From positions 3,592,001 to 3,656,000 of the forward strand of contig AP019701.1 in the NCBI GenBank assembly GCA_006738865.1: a DNA stretch of 64,000 nt. The letters are read 5' to 3'. Of the stretch, positions 63,754-64,000 are shown in pieces; the stretch's first letter is position 1, and every line of letters starts with the position of its first letter. Made by a program: the position numbers and the translations under genes. Origin of the DNA: Allostella sp. ATCC 35155. GTDB taxonomy: Bacteria > Pseudomonadota > Alphaproteobacteria > ATCC43930 > Allostellaceae. The notes under the pieces are model-generated. The model was given only the letters and a program-made list of their open reading frames with translations. It made no database searches and was not told the DNA's origin.

Positions 63754-64000
63754 ATGGCCATCGATCCCGTCACCCTCGCCGTCATCCAGAACGGCCTGCG
63801 CCAGATCGCCAGCGAGATGGACCTCGTGCACGAGAAGACGTCGTTCTCGCCGGTCATTTCCGAGGCATTCGACCGTTCAAACGGCATCTACCACCGCGAC
63901 ACGGGCGAGGTGATCACCCAGGGCGAGATGGGCCTGCCGATCTTCGTCGGGGTCATGCAGTTCACGACCCAGGCGGTGATCGAGCGCCGGCGCGACCTCG
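63754..64000 (+). CDS. Hydantoinase/oxoprolinase subunit B, cut by the window edge
   Basis: First 82 codons only; the start (ATG 63754) has GAGGAG upstream. Family beginning DPVTLAVIQNGLRQIASEMD, then KTSFSPVISEAFDRSNGIY and GEVITQGEMGLP, the normal N-terminus of HyuB/oxoprolinase B. Partner of the gene before it; the rest lies to the right of the window. Confidence 0.9.
   Translation, partial: MAIDPVTLAVIQNGLRQIASEMDLVHEKTSFSPVISEAFDRSNGIYHRDTGEVITQGEMGLPIFVGVMQFTTQAVIERRRDL

Noticed and set aside
61264-63831. 855-codon minus-strand open frame
   Set aside because: Antisense to the hydantoinase A gene, which has recognisable ATP-binding motifs.

Overview
The window is about 70% G+C, densely packed and free of insertion sequences, phage genes or CRISPR arrays. 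Gene content and order (popZ next to valS and tolC, an NDUFAF3-like gene after secDF, an NDUFAF6-like gene, and a long dgt-argS-SPOR-nagZ-scpAB-tatABC-serS-surE-pcm-nlpD run) point to an alphaproteobacterium. The level of G+C and the paralogue content suggest Rhodospirillales or a close relative; the exact genus cannot be read from the sequence.

Left part (1-14 kb): an iron-uptake pair (FecR-like regulator and TonB-dependent receptor, with a Fur-box-like palindrome between them); a minus-strand pair of a DUF2817 (M14-like) hydrolase and an atypical DapB-like reductase; trmFO and a CorC/HlyC-type membrane protein; two squalene/phytoene-synthase-fold genes back to back, one without and one with the Asp-rich motifs; an iron superoxide dismutase with a strong terminator; then yajC-secD-secF and an NDUFAF3-like gene on the minus strand.

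Central part (14-38 kb): a long minus-strand housekeeping array running dgt, argS, SPOR protein, nagZ, site-2 protease, scpA, scpB, an orphan ABC ATPase, tatA, tatB, tatC, serS, surE, pcm, nlpD. Many junctions are 4-bp ATGA/GTGA overlaps, so translation is probably coupled. scpA appears to start at CTG. Divergent from dgt is erpA, followed by xthA; convergent to these is an M81 peptidase. The next minus-strand unit is a Pcm-like methyltransferase, tolC, popZ, valS.

Right part (38-64 kb): more accessory. tRNA-Cys and tRNA-Asn flank a 2OG-Fe(II) oxygenase/PQQ-type sugar dehydrogenase pair. A LysR regulator diverges from an M20 hydrolase and a full peptide ABC importer, with an 11-bp stem-loop between binding protein and permeases. 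Then come two unrecognised membrane proteins, a tandem pair of secreted paralogues, a RidA/NTF2-like/GNAT-like run, a type II NADH dehydrogenase, an MFS carrier and a GNAT enzyme. A second LysR overlaps an NCS2 nucleobase permease fused to a degenerate RsbW-like ATPase domain, which I consider the most unusual gene here. The window ends with a DUF2383 protein, a small membrane protein, an alpha/beta hydrolase, and hydantoinase/oxoprolinase subunits A and B (B is cut by the window edge).

All starts were chosen by reading frame, ribosome-binding sequence and family length. No database search was run, so family names rest on recognised motifs.
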